Shown here one piece after another: positions 50,977 to 59,472 of a stretch of 64,000 bases of DNA. The stretch's first letter is position 1; each line of letters starts with the position of its first letter. Source of the stretch: G963422565 sp963422565 (lineage in GTDB: Bacteria; Pseudomonadota; Alphaproteobacteria; MPNO01); NCBI GenBank assembly GCA_963422565.1, contig OY730228.1, positions 930,001 to 994,000 on the forward strand, written 5' to 3'. The notes under the pieces were generated by a model. It searched no databases. It worked only from the letters and a program-made list of their open reading frames with translations, and was not told the origin of the DNA. Made by a program: the position numbers and the translations under genes.

Positions 50977-52200
50977 TTACAGACTCGGGCTCGCGTCGAT
51001 CTCGGCCGACGGTCCGCCATAGAGCAGCGTGACGTTGATGCGGTGGTTCTCGTAACCGCCGCAGAACCGAATCGGCCCCGATTCGTGGAACAGCCGGGCG
51101 GGGAAAACGACCGCGCGGTTCGCCGCATAGGGAACTTCGACCGCGCCATTGCGGTTTGCTAGCCAGTCCCGGATCCGCGGGATGTCGGCGTCGTAGCCGG
51201 CGAGCGTCCAGCCGGCCGGCGGCGGGGCGCGGTGGACGATCAACCCGCCGGCGCCGGGTTGCAGATTCGCGCCGTCGGGGGTGACCCAGAAATTGACGCT
51301 CACCGCCCCGCCGTCGGCGTGGACATCGATGCCCTGCGCGCCGGTCAGGCATTTGAAGGCCCAGCCCTGCCGCAGCGGGTGGGGGCCGAGGAGGCCGGGG
51401 AGCGCCCGGCGAAGCTCGACCGCGATCTGGAGCAGCACCGGGCAGGCCAGCCCATCCTCCAGATAGGCGGCGACGAAACCGCCGATATGCTCGAAATCGT
51501 GCCAGATGGTGCTGTCCAGGAGATGGCTGCGGAGCGATGCCATCGCTTCGCGGCGCAACAGCCGGTCGACGACCGCGATCTCGCCCGCGACGGCGAGCCC
51601 GGGGCTGAGCGCGCCGCCCGGCACCGCCGGGGCCGGCGCGCGATGGAGGGCGCGGTTATAGACAGGCGCGAGCCGCGCTCGCCACCGCCGCGGCAACGCC
51701 ATGACTGCGGACGGATCCTCCGGCCAGGCGATGTCGGCGAGCGCCCGTTCGTGGAGCGCCGCGGGTCGGGCGGCGACGCCCTTCCCGGCGAGACGGCGGA
51801 GCTGGGCCGCATCATGGGCGAGCTTGAGCCGCGAGCTTCGCGCGACGGACGGATGAGTCGCGCCCATCGCCCTCGGATCCCGGCGGAGCGCATGAGTCCG
51901 TTCGAGATGGGGCAGCGCCTCTTCCCAACGTCCGACCGCGAGCAGCGTCAGAGCCCGGCGAAGATGGGCAGGGTACAGATCCGGCACGACCGCAAGTGCC
52001 GCGCTGCAGGCTTCGGCGGCCTCCTGGCATCGGTCGAGGGCCTGCAGCGCGCCGGCGCGGTTGAGATGGGCGCGGGCATGGGGCGGGTGGAGGGCGATAG
52101 CGGCGTCGAACCGGGCGAGTGCCGCCGCCGGCGCGCCAGCCTCGGCGAGGCGGACGCCCTGATCGTGGAGCCACGCGGCTTCCGCCCGCTCCGCGCGCAT
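50977..52200 (-). CDS. TPR-containing 2OG-Fe(II) dioxygenase
   Basis: The 407-residue protein has about three N-terminal TPR-type helical repeats (residues 8-105; e.g. ALARFDAAIALHPPHARAHLNRAG) and a C-terminal 2-oxoglutarate/Fe(II) oxygenase domain. Metal ligands are His294 and Asp296 (HAD) and His372 (RLFHESG), and Arg387 (NHRINV) is placed to bind 2-oxoglutarate. Related TPR-linked oxygenases hydroxylate proteins or peptides; the target here is unknown. It precedes the pyrK-like gene by 82 bases with a palindrome between, so they may be separate units. Confidence 0.85.
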   Translation of the reverse strand: MRAERAEAAWLHDQGVRLAEAGAPAAALARFDAAIALHPPHARAHLNRAGALQALDRCQEAAEACSAALAVVPDLYPAHLRRALTLLAVGRWEEALPHLERTHALRRDPRAMGATHPSVARSSRLKLAHDAAQLRRLAGKGVAARPAALHERALADIAWPEDPSAVMALPRRWRARLAPVYNRALHRAPAPAVPGGALSPGLAVAGEIAVVDRLLRREAMASLRSHLLDSTIWHDFEHIGGFVAAYLEDGLACPVLLQIAVELRRALPGLLGPHPLRQGWAFKCLTGAQGIDVHADGGAVSVNFWVTPDGANLQPGAGGLIVHRAPPPAGWTLAGYDADIPRIRDWLANRNGAVEVPYAANRAVVFPARLFHESGPIRFCGGYENHRINVTLLYGGPSAEIDASPSL

Positions 52201-52223
52201 ACCGGCCGCGTCTCCGGCTGCCG

Positions 52224-53141
52224 TCAGCCGGAGACCGGGAAGAACCTGGCGAGCCAGTCGCCGAGGATGTTGCGGACCCGATGATTGTCCTCGGCGAACA
52301 TGAAATGGTCGGTATCGGCGGTCAGATGCAGGTCCGTCGGCTGGCCGGCGCGCCTGAACATCTCGATCGACTGCTCGGTCGGGGTCACCGAGTCCGCGGC
52401 GCTGTGCAGCAGGAGCAGCGGCCGGGGCGCGATTCTGCCGACCACATCGTCGGCGCGGAAATCCAGCATCGACTGCGCCGTCTCGGCCGGGAACATGTCG
52501 ACCGATCCCGCCGCGAGATTGCCGCGCAGATGCGGCGGTATGGGCACAATGTCATAGCGCGGTACCATGAGCGACCGGCCGGTCATCTCGCGGTGGCGGC
52601 GTCCCCCGGCGAGCATGTCGGTGAATCGGCGCCACGCCTCATCGCCGGGATGCTGGCCGCGGAACTTGCGTTCGCCGTCGCCCCAGCCGCCGGAGGACAC
52701 GACGGCAGCGATCTTGTCGTAGACTCCGGCCGTGTAGACGGAAACCGCCGCCCCGAAGCTCGAGCCCAGCGCGCCGACCCGATCCGGATCGACCTCCGGC
52801 CGGGCAGCGAGGAAGGCATGCGCGGCCTTGGTATCCTCGACCTGCTCGAGACAGATGATGCGGCCGAACTCGCCTTCGCTGTCGCCGCAGCCGCGCATGT
52901 CGAACCGCATGGCCGCATAGCCCATCGCGGTCAGCATCCGGCAGGGCTCGATGCAGTTGTTCGACGCCTTGTTGCTGCCGAAGCCGTGGAGTACCAGGAA
53001 GGCGGGGCGGCGCTCGCCGGCGGCGAGACCCTCGGGGAGATGGACGACACCCGACAAGGCGAGCCCGGAGGAAAGAAAGCTTACCGCCTGTTCCCGCGCC
53101 AATTTCGCATCCCTCGTCTTCCGTTGCGGTCCGCGCGTCAA
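52224..53141 (-). CDS. Alpha/beta hydrolase (serine hydrolase)
   Basis: A 305-residue hydrolase with the triad Ser128 (GSSFG), Asp250 (HSAADSVTP) and His279 (TDHFMF) and the oxyanion motif LHGFGSNK. Related proteins are acyl esterases or dienelactone-hydrolase-like enzymes. No ATG or GTG fits the N-terminus; the TTG at 53141 overlaps the stop of the pseudoprotease gene (TTGA), which argues for translational coupling and a shared function. Substrate unknown. Confidence 0.83.
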   Translation of the reverse strand: MTRGPQRKTRDAKLAREQAVSFLSSGLALSGVVHLPEGLAAGERRPAFLVLHGFGSNKASNNCIEPCRMLTAMGYAAMRFDMRGCGDSEGEFGRIICLEQVEDTKAAHAFLAARPEVDPDRVGALGSSFGAAVSVYTAGVYDKIAAVVSSGGWGDGERKFRGQHPGDEAWRRFTDMLAGGRRHREMTGRSLMVPRYDIVPIPPHLRGNLAAGSVDMFPAETAQSMLDFRADDVVGRIAPRPLLLLHSAADSVTPTEQSIEMFRRAGQPTDLHLTADTDHFMFAEDNHRVRNILGDWLARFFPVSG

Positions 53142-54157
53142 TGCGCGGCAGGCGTCTTCATGAAGGATTCGCGGTCTACCGAGACCACTTCGATGTGGAC
53201 GATCCGGGAGTCGCGGAGGATCTTGAGATCTATGACGGCGCCGGCCGGGCCGCTCCGCCAGATGCGGCGATACATCTCAGCGATCGAGCCGACCTCGCTG
53301 CCGTTGACCGCGAGCACGACATCGCCCGCCTCGACCCCGGAAGCGGCCGCCGGGCCGCGCGCCGAGACCGAGCTGATCAGCACGCGTCCGAGCGCCTGGA
53401 CGCTATAGACGCCTAGCCAGGGCCGGGGCGGATACGGCCGCCGCCCGTGGGTCAACAGATCGTCGACGACCTGCTTGTAGACGTCGATCGGGATGAACAT
53501 GTTCCCCGCCGACGCCCCGCCGCCCGGCCGCGCGTCCTGGACGAAGAGCGACCCCAGCCCGACCAGCCGGCCCGAGGCGTCGATCAGCGCGGCGCCGCTC
53601 CAGTGGCTGTGCGGCGGACAGGTGAAGAACGCCTCGTCGAGCAGATACTCCCAGTATCCGGCGAACTCGCGGGTGGAGACGAGCTCGGTCCTGATCGCCT
53701 GGTTGACGCCGCCTCGCGCGGCCGCGATGAGCCAGTCCTTCTCGCGGACGGCTGCGGAATCGCCGAGGCCGATGGGCTCGGCCGCAAGGGCCGAGTGCGC
53801 GCGCAGCAGCCCGAACCCCGATTCGTAGTCGTAGGCGATCGCCTGGGCCGGGACCACCTCGGTCTCCTCGGAGCCGAGCATCACATGCTCGGCCTCGTTG
53901 ATCAGATAGCCGATGGTCAGATAGAGCCCGTCCGAATCCAGCAGGATCGCGTTGCCCTCGCGCGCGGTGCCGAGATAGGCGGAGCTGAAGGCGTCCTCGG
54001 GCGCGGTCGCGCGCAGCAGGACCACGGCGCGCAGCAACGACGCCAAGTCGAACGAATAATCCGCCGGGTTCGCCCGCTCCACCTTGGCGAAGCCGGGATC
54101 GGCCATATGGGACAGCGCCAGAGGCCTGTGCCCGTTCGCATGCTCTATTCCGCTCAT
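53138..54157 (-). CDS. Trypsin-fold PDZ protein with degenerate catalytic triad
   Basis: HtrA-like architecture: a trypsin-type domain (about 40-240) and one PDZ domain (about 245-335), but without signal peptide, so probably cytosolic. The catalytic His site reads TIGYLI (Tyr84 where His is expected), the Asp site reads YESGFGLL (Gly114 in place of Asp), while Ser187 remains in HWSGAAL. It should be inactive as a protease and may bind peptides. I choose the ATG at 54157 (339 residues); a GTG at 54196 would add 13 residues and cannot be excluded. It overlaps the hydrolase gene. Confidence 0.78.
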   Translation of the reverse strand: MSGIEHANGHRPLALSHMADPGFAKVERANPADYSFDLASLLRAVVLLRATAPEDAFSSAYLGTAREGNAILLDSDGLYLTIGYLINEAEHVMLGSEETEVVPAQAIAYDYESGFGLLRAHSALAAEPIGLGDSAAVREKDWLIAAARGGVNQAIRTELVSTREFAGYWEYLLDEAFFTCPPHSHWSGAALIDASGRLVGLGSLFVQDARPGGGASAGNMFIPIDVYKQVVDDLLTHGRRPYPPRPWLGVYSVQALGRVLISSVSARGPAAASGVEAGDVVLAVNGSEVGSIAEMYRRIWRSGPAGAVIDLKILRDSRIVHIEVVSVDRESFMKTPAAH

Positions 54158-54453
54158 CGCCGACGATGCCGCAATTCTGGGGACGAGGCTATCCACCAGA
54201 AACTAGAGCGATCGGCGGCCGCAGGCAAAGCGCCTGTGCCCGGCACGGAATATACGAGCCCCACACCCGCTGCGCGGGCGCCCGACCGGGCAGGCGCCTA
54301 CGCTCGGCTATCGTCGCGGCGAGGTGGGCACGCATCGACGGTATGACGTCCGAGGACGACGCCACCAGCGAGATCCGCTCGGCCTTCTTCGTCGAGGAGG
54401 AGGGCAGGATGTCGAGCTTCCGGGCCGTGGCCGAGACGATTCGGGCCAAGGAG
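54158..54453. other. Gap between pseudoprotease and trmB
   Basis: About 296 bases without a supported gene. A plus-strand frame from an ATG at 54343 (MTSEDDATSEIR...) looks protein-like for some 40 codons but then runs antisense through trmB; I do not count it. No clear promoter or terminator was found. Confidence 0.4.
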
Positions 54454-55203
54454 CTATTCCGCCCGCTCTATGCCGACCGGGGGCGCGCCGGCCGGGACGG
54501 CGCGCAGATAGCGCAGATAGACGCTGCGCCGACCGGCGGCGCGCGCCTTCCGCGCATAGCGGGTCTCCGGCCAGTCCTGCGGGGGGGCGCGCCAGTCCGA
54601 CGGGGCGCGGGCGGTCCAGACGAAGTCCTCGGCGCGCTGCAGGCAGTCGAGACTCCACAACAGATAGCCGGGGTCGTCGGTCGCGACCCGGAGTTCGGCG
54701 CCGCCCCGCATGATGCGGGCGAGACCCGCGAGCACCGGCGGGGACACCATCCGGCGCTTGTGATGGCGGGCCTTGGGCCAGGGGTCGGGGAACAGGATGA
54801 AGACCCGCGACAGCGACGCCTCGGGCAGCCGGCCGATCAGGATCCGGGCGTCGTCCTGCCAGACGCGCACCCGACCCGCGGCGTCTTCCGTCAGCCCGCG
54901 GGCGAGACGCGCCGCGCCCGCGAGATAGGGATCGCAACCGATCAGGCCGACATCCGGGTTGGCCGCCGCCTGGGCCAGCAGATGCTCGCCGGCGCCGAAG
55001 CCGATCTCCATCCAGACCTCGCGGACCGGCCGATCGAACAGGCCGCACGGGTCGACCGGGCGATCCTCCGGCAGCGACGGGATGCGGATGCGGGGAACGA
55101 CTTCCTCGAGCGCACGCCGCTGGGCCGGGCGCAGCCGGCGGCCCTTGCGGCGGCCGTAGAGGACGCGGCCCGCGGGTTCAGGCGAAGGCCCGCCTGAGGT
55201 CAT
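54454..55203 (-). CDS. trmB: tRNA (guanine-N7-)-methyltransferase
   Basis: Methylates N7 of G46 in tRNA. The 249-residue protein has the family start (LYGRRKGRRLRPAQ), the SAM motif MEIGFGAGEHLLAQA and the signature FPDPWPKARHHKRRM. The ATG at 55203 lies 26 bases inside metK; later starts would cut the conserved N-terminus. The pair metK-trmB is typical of alphaproteobacteria. Confidence 0.93.
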   Translation of the reverse strand: MTSGGPSPEPAGRVLYGRRKGRRLRPAQRRALEEVVPRIRIPSLPEDRPVDPCGLFDRPVREVWMEIGFGAGEHLLAQAAANPDVGLIGCDPYLAGAARLARGLTEDAAGRVRVWQDDARILIGRLPEASLSRVFILFPDPWPKARHHKRRMVSPPVLAGLARIMRGGAELRVATDDPGYLLWSLDCLQRAEDFVWTARAPSDWRAPPQDWPETRYARKARAAGRRSVYLRYLRAVPAGAPPVGIERAE

Positions 55204-56341
55204 CGACCAGATCCAGCCTTTCCCAGGTGAAGCCGCCCTCGTCGTCGGGCTCGCGGCCGAAATGGCCGTAGGCCGCGGTCCGCGCATAGATCGGGCGCGA
55301 GAGCCGCAACCGGTTGCGAATACCGCGCGGCGACAGGTCCGCCAGCTCCTGCACGACCTCGGCGAGGCGCTCATCGGCGACCTCGCCGGTCCCCTGGGTG
55401 TCGATATAGACGGATAGCGGCCTGGCGACACCAATCGCATAGGAGACTTGGATCGTGCAGCGCCTGGCCAGCCCCGCCCCGACGATGTTCTTGGCGACAT
55501 GGCGGGCGGCATAGGCGGCCGACCGATCGACCTTGCTCGGATCCTTGCCCGAGAAGGCGCCGCCGCCATGCGGCGCGGCGCCGCCATAGGTGTCAACGAC
55601 GATCTTGCGGCCGGTCAGACCGCAATCGCCGTCCGGGCCGCCGATCACGAAGCGGCCGGTCGGGTTGACGTAGAACTCCTCCTCCGGGCACATCCACCCC
55701 TCGGGCAGGACTTCCAGCACGTGCGGGCGGACGAGCTCGCGGACCGCGTCCTGGTCGAGCTCAGGCGCGTGCTGGACCGAGACCACCACCGAGGTCGCCT
55801 TGACCGGCCGGCCGCCCGCGTAGAGCAGCGACACCTGGCTCTTGGAATCGGGGCCGAAGTCCGGGGTCTCGCCTGAGCGCCGCGCCGCCGACAGCGAGCG
55901 CAGGATGGCATGGGCGTAATGGATCGGCGCCGGCATCAAGGCCGGCGTCTCGTCGCAGGCGAAGCCGAACATGATGCCCTGGTCGCCCGCTCCCTCGTCC
56001 TTGTTGCCGCTGGCATCGACGCCGCGCGCGATATCGACCGACTGCGCGTGGAGATAGACGGCGACCTCGGCGTCGCGCCAGTGAAAGCCGGCCTGCTCGT
56101 AGCCGATGTCGCGCACCGCCTCGCGGGCGACCGTCTCCATCCCGCGCGGGTCGAACCCTTCCGGCCCCCGCACCTCGCCGGCGAGGACGATCCGGTTGGT
56201 CGTCGTCAGCGTCTCGCAGGCGACGCGCGACAAAGGATCGGCGGCCAGATAGGCGTCGACGACCGCATCCGATATCCGATCGCTGACCTTGTCGGGATGG
56301 CCTTCCGAAACCGACTCGCTGGTGAACACGAAATCCTGCAT
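55178..56341 (-). CDS. metK: S-adenosylmethionine synthetase
   Basis: Makes SAM from methionine and ATP. The start MQDFVFTSESVSEGHPDK at 56341 gives 387 residues; codons upstream in frame are unlike MetK. Signatures GAGDQGIMFGFACDE and GGGAFSGKDPSKVDRS are intact. The 79-base spacer after lnt holds a 6-bp stem hairpin but no SAM riboswitch that I recognise. Confidence 0.97.
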   Translation of the reverse strand: MQDFVFTSESVSEGHPDKVSDRISDAVVDAYLAADPLSRVACETLTTTNRIVLAGEVRGPEGFDPRGMETVAREAVRDIGYEQAGFHWRDAEVAVYLHAQSVDIARGVDASGNKDEGAGDQGIMFGFACDETPALMPAPIHYAHAILRSLSAARRSGETPDFGPDSKSQVSLLYAGGRPVKATSVVVSVQHAPELDQDAVRELVRPHVLEVLPEGWMCPEEEFYVNPTGRFVIGGPDGDCGLTGRKIVVDTYGGAAPHGGGAFSGKDPSKVDRSAAYAARHVAKNIVGAGLARRCTIQVSYAIGVARPLSVYIDTQGTGEVADERLAEVVQELADLSPRGIRNRLRLSRPIYARTAAYGHFGREPDDEGGFTWERLDLVDDLRRAFA

Positions 56342-56404
56342 CCGCACGCGCCCGACTCCTTCGTTGGCGGGACGACGGCCCCCGGGGCAGACGCGGCGGC
56401 CGCA

Positions 56405-56420
56405 CCCCGGGACGCCGGGG
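56405..56420 (-). other. Short hairpin in the lnt-metK spacer
   Basis: CCCCGG and CCGGGG enclose a four-base loop directly after the lnt stop. No T-run follows, so it is not a clear terminator; it could stabilise mRNA ends or influence metK translation. Confidence 0.35.
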
Positions 56421-58031
56421 TCACCGTTTAGACAGCGATTGGCCCGCGCCGTCAACGCCGCGGCGGCGCGTGCGGAAGCGGATTCCGAGGAGCGCGCCGG
56501 TGGCGAGAAGCAGGAGGGCGACCGGCGCGTTGCCGACACGGGCGAACAGCGTCGGCCGGACCGGCGCCGCCGGCAGCTCCGCGTCGAGGACGCCGCGGCG
56601 CCCTAGCCCGAGCCGCGCACGGACCCGGCCATGGGCGTCGATCACCCCGGAGATCCCCGAATTGGCGGCCCGCACGACCGGCAGGCCCTCCTCGACGGCG
56701 CGCAGTCGCGCCGCCGCGAAATGCTGATAGGGGCCGCTGCTCTCGCCGAACCAGCCGTCGTTGGTGAGGTTGAGCAGCCAGGCGGGCCGGCGTCCGGGCT
56801 CGACGACCGCGCCGGGAAAAATCGCCTCGTAGCAGATCAACGAGCCGAACGGCGGAAGGCCGGGGACCGCGAGGGTCCGCGGGCCGGGGCCGGGCGTGAA
56901 GCCGGGCCCGACGCCGACGATCCGCGCCAGCCCCGCGAGCCCGCCCAGGGGCACGTATTCCCCGAACGGCACCAGATGGGCCTTGTCGTAGACGGCGGCG
57001 ACCCGGCCGCCGGGATCGAAGACCTGCAGGCTGTTCCACACCCTGAACGGCCGGGCGTCCGGCGGGGTCGCGCGCACCGCGCCGGCGATCAGATATCCGC
57101 CCGCGGGAACCGCGGGGATCAGCCTCTCGACGATCGCAGGCGCGTGCGCGACCGGGATCTGGATCGCCGTCTCCGGCCAGACGACATGGGTGGCCGCGAC
57201 GCCGGGGCGGGCCAGCCGAGCGCGGCTCATGTCGAGATGGCGGATGAAATTGCGCAGCCTAAGGCGCCCCTCGACCTTGTCGCGCTGGACGATCGCCGGC
57301 TGGACGAGGGCGAGCCGGACCCCCGGAACGATCTCCTCCCCGGCCCCGGAGAGGCGGAGCGCCCCGCCGATCCAGGCCGCCGCCAGGACCAGGGGCATCA
57401 CGGCCAGCACCGACCACCGGGCGCGGTGCGACGGCCCGGCGAGCAGCGCCGGCGCGGCGGCCAGCGCGACGGTGCAGAACCCGAGGCCGAAGACCCCGAA
57501 CAACGCTGCCGATTGCAGCATTGCCGGGAAGTCCGACCAGATCGAGCCGATCGGATTCCACGGGAACCCGGTCAGGATCGCCCCGCGCAGCATCTCCATC
57601 GCGGTCCAAGCGCAGGCGAGACCGGCGATCCGGGCGAGCCCCGGACGCAACAGCCGGGCGAAGCCGCAGGCGGCCGCCGGGTAGACCGCGAGCAGGGAGG
57701 AGAGGCCCAGCGTCGCCAGCGGGATCAGCCAGGCGAAGCGCTCGGGCTCGACCAGCAGCGCGTTGGAGATCCAGAAGGTCCCAGCGAGGAAATGGCCGAG
57801 CCCGAACCACCAGCCGAGCCCGGCCGCCGCTCGCCAGCCGGGGCTGCCGTCGATCTGCCAAACCAGCAGGGGGAAGGCGACGAAGACGGCGAGCGGCTGC
57901 GACAAAGGCGGCAGCGCCGCCGCCGCCGACAACCCGAGCACGAAGGAGATCGCCCAGGCGCTGCCCCCGCGCTGGCGGCCGAGCCCGCCGGCGACGGCGG
58001 CGAATCTGGCCGTCCGATCGGGCGACCTCAC
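56421..58031 (-). CDS. lnt: Apolipoprotein N-acyltransferase
   Basis: Inner-membrane enzyme adding the third acyl chain to lipoproteins. The 536-residue protein has about seven N-terminal membrane segments and a nitrilase-like domain with the triad Glu287 (VVWPETAI), Lys350 (YDKAHLVPFGEY) and Cys400 (SLICYEAIFPG). The GTG start at 58031 overlaps the corC stop (GTGA). Confidence 0.96.
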   Translation of the reverse strand: MRSPDRTARFAAVAGGLGRQRGGSAWAISFVLGLSAAAALPPLSQPLAVFVAFPLLVWQIDGSPGWRAAAGLGWWFGLGHFLAGTFWISNALLVEPERFAWLIPLATLGLSSLLAVYPAAACGFARLLRPGLARIAGLACAWTAMEMLRGAILTGFPWNPIGSIWSDFPAMLQSAALFGVFGLGFCTVALAAAPALLAGPSHRARWSVLAVMPLVLAAAWIGGALRLSGAGEEIVPGVRLALVQPAIVQRDKVEGRLRLRNFIRHLDMSRARLARPGVAATHVVWPETAIQIPVAHAPAIVERLIPAVPAGGYLIAGAVRATPPDARPFRVWNSLQVFDPGGRVAAVYDKAHLVPFGEYVPLGGLAGLARIVGVGPGFTPGPGPRTLAVPGLPPFGSLICYEAIFPGAVVEPGRRPAWLLNLTNDGWFGESSGPYQHFAAARLRAVEEGLPVVRAANSGISGVIDAHGRVRARLGLGRRGVLDAELPAAPVRPTLFARVGNAPVALLLLATGALLGIRFRTRRRGVDGAGQSLSKR

Positions 58032-58933
58032 CCGGGCCCGCCGGCGGGCGCCGGGCGCACGCGCAGCCGCTTGATCCGCCGCGGGTCGGCGTCGAGCACC
58101 TCGAACTCCGCCCCCGAGGAATGGCGGATCACCTCGCCCCGGGACGGCACCCGTCCGGCGAGCGAGAACACCAGACCGCCAAGCGTGTCGATATCCGCGT
58201 CCTGCTCCTCGTCGCTGCGCAGCACGCCGAACTTCTCCTCGAACTCCTCGATTTCGACGCGGGCGTCGGCCTCGATGGAACCGTCGGGGGCGCGGCCGAG
58301 CATCGGCGCCGGTTCGGTGTCGTGCTCGTCCTGGATCTCGCCGACGATCTCCTCGACGAGGTCCTCGATGGTGACGAGCCCATCGGTGCCGCCGAACTCG
58401 TCGACGACCAGGGCCATATGCGTGCGCTTGACCCGCATCTGAAGCAAGAGCTCGAGCATCGGCATGGACGGTGCGACGAACAGGATCGGGCGCATGATCG
58501 CGGCGACGCTGAACGCCGCCCCCTCGCCCCGCCAGGCCACGACATCCTTGATATGGACCATACCGAGCGCGTCGTCGAGCGTATCCCGGTATACGGGCAT
58601 GCGCGAATGGCCGGTACCGCTCATCCGCGCGATCAAGACATCCAGCGGGGTGTCGATGTCGACCGCGACGATGTCGGCGCGGGGGACCATGACGTCGTCG
58701 GCCGCAAGGTCGCGGAGCCGCAGGATGTTGCGCAGGAAGACGATTTCCTCGCCGCCCTCGTCGGCGGCCGGATCGCCCCGCTCGATCAGTTCCTCGATCG
58801 TCTCGCGCAACGCCTCCGCGCCGGCGCGGCCGCGCCGAAACCGCCGCAGCCAGTGGCGGAGCCCGCGGCCGGGCGGGCCGGTCTCGGCGGCCCCCGCGCC
58901 GCGCGGCCGGGCGAGCTCGTCGGGGTCAGTCAC
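58028..58933 (-). CDS. CorC/HlyC-family CBS-domain protein
   Basis: A 301-residue cytosolic protein with two CBS domains (about 75-200) that bind adenine nucleotides and a C-terminal CorC/HlyC domain. VMVPRADIVAVDI and VVDEFGGTDGLVTIEDLVEEI are the family signatures. Relatives are tied to magnesium or cobalt efflux or, in this gene order, to envelope functions; the exact role is open. The GTG start overlaps ybeY by four bases. Confidence 0.92.
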   Translation of the reverse strand: MTDPDELARPRGAGAAETGPPGRGLRHWLRRFRRGRAGAEALRETIEELIERGDPAADEGGEEIVFLRNILRLRDLAADDVMVPRADIVAVDIDTPLDVLIARMSGTGHSRMPVYRDTLDDALGMVHIKDVVAWRGEGAAFSVAAIMRPILFVAPSMPMLELLLQMRVKRTHMALVVDEFGGTDGLVTIEDLVEEIVGEIQDEHDTEPAPMLGRAPDGSIEADARVEIEEFEEKFGVLRSDEEQDADIDTLGGLVFSLAGRVPSRGEVIRHSSGAEFEVLDADPRRIKRLRVRPAPAGGPG

Positions 58934-59466
58934 GACCGGTCGGCCGGCGCGGCCCCGTCCTGCGGGGCGGCGGGGCGATAGGGGTCGGGAACGCCCAGCC
59001 GGGCGAGAATCGCGACTTCCAGGGCCTCCATGCGATCTGCCGCATCCTCCGCTTCGTGATCGTAGCCCAGCAGATGCAAAAGACCGTGAACCACCAGATG
59101 CTGGAGATGGTGGGCGACCGGCTTGCCGTCGCCTCGGGCCTCGCGGGCGACGGTCTCGAGCGCGATCACGACATCGCCGAGCAGCGCCGGCGCCCCGTCC
59201 GCATCCGCCCCGCCCGAGACCGCTTCGCCGGTCGCGAAGGACAGCACGTTGGTCGCGCCCTCCGCGCCCCGGTAGCGCCGGTTGAGAGCGGCAGACTCCG
59301 CGTCGTCGGTCAGGACCAACGCGATCTCGGCGCTGCCCGGGCTCGGCCCGCCGGCCAACGCGCCTGCCCAGGCGGCGGCGGCGGCGCGCCGGCCCAGCCC
59401 GGCCGGGTCGGCGACGGCCCGCGCCCAGCCGGGGCAGCGGACGACGATTGCGACCTCGACGCCCAA
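58930..59466 (-). CDS. ybeY: Endoribonuclease YbeY
   Basis: Metal-dependent RNase for 16S rRNA 3' maturation and ribosome quality control. The 178-residue protein carries the zinc-site motif HGLLHLLGYDH. An in-frame TAG (the phoH stop) lies three codons upstream, and the only usual start codon in front of the conserved region is the TTG at 59466, so translation probably starts there and depends on phoH. Confidence 0.94.
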   Translation of the reverse strand: MGVEVAIVVRCPGWARAVADPAGLGRRAAAAAWAGALAGGPSPGSAEIALVLTDDAESAALNRRYRGAEGATNVLSFATGEAVSGGADADGAPALLGDVVIALETVAREARGDGKPVAHHLQHLVVHGLLHLLGYDHEAEDAADRMEALEVAILARLGVPDPYRPAAPQDGAAPADRS

Positions 59467-59472
59467 CGCCGC

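Noticed and set aside
54343..54500. Plus-strand frame beginning MTSEDDATSEIR
   Set aside because: It looks acidic and protein-like for about 40 codons but has no recognisable Shine-Dalgarno sequence and continues only as antisense of trmB.
56342..56420. SAM riboswitch in front of metK
   Set aside because: The spacer is only 79 bases and none of the SAM-I, SAM-II or SAM/SAH core sequences that I know could be found; only a simple hairpin is present.
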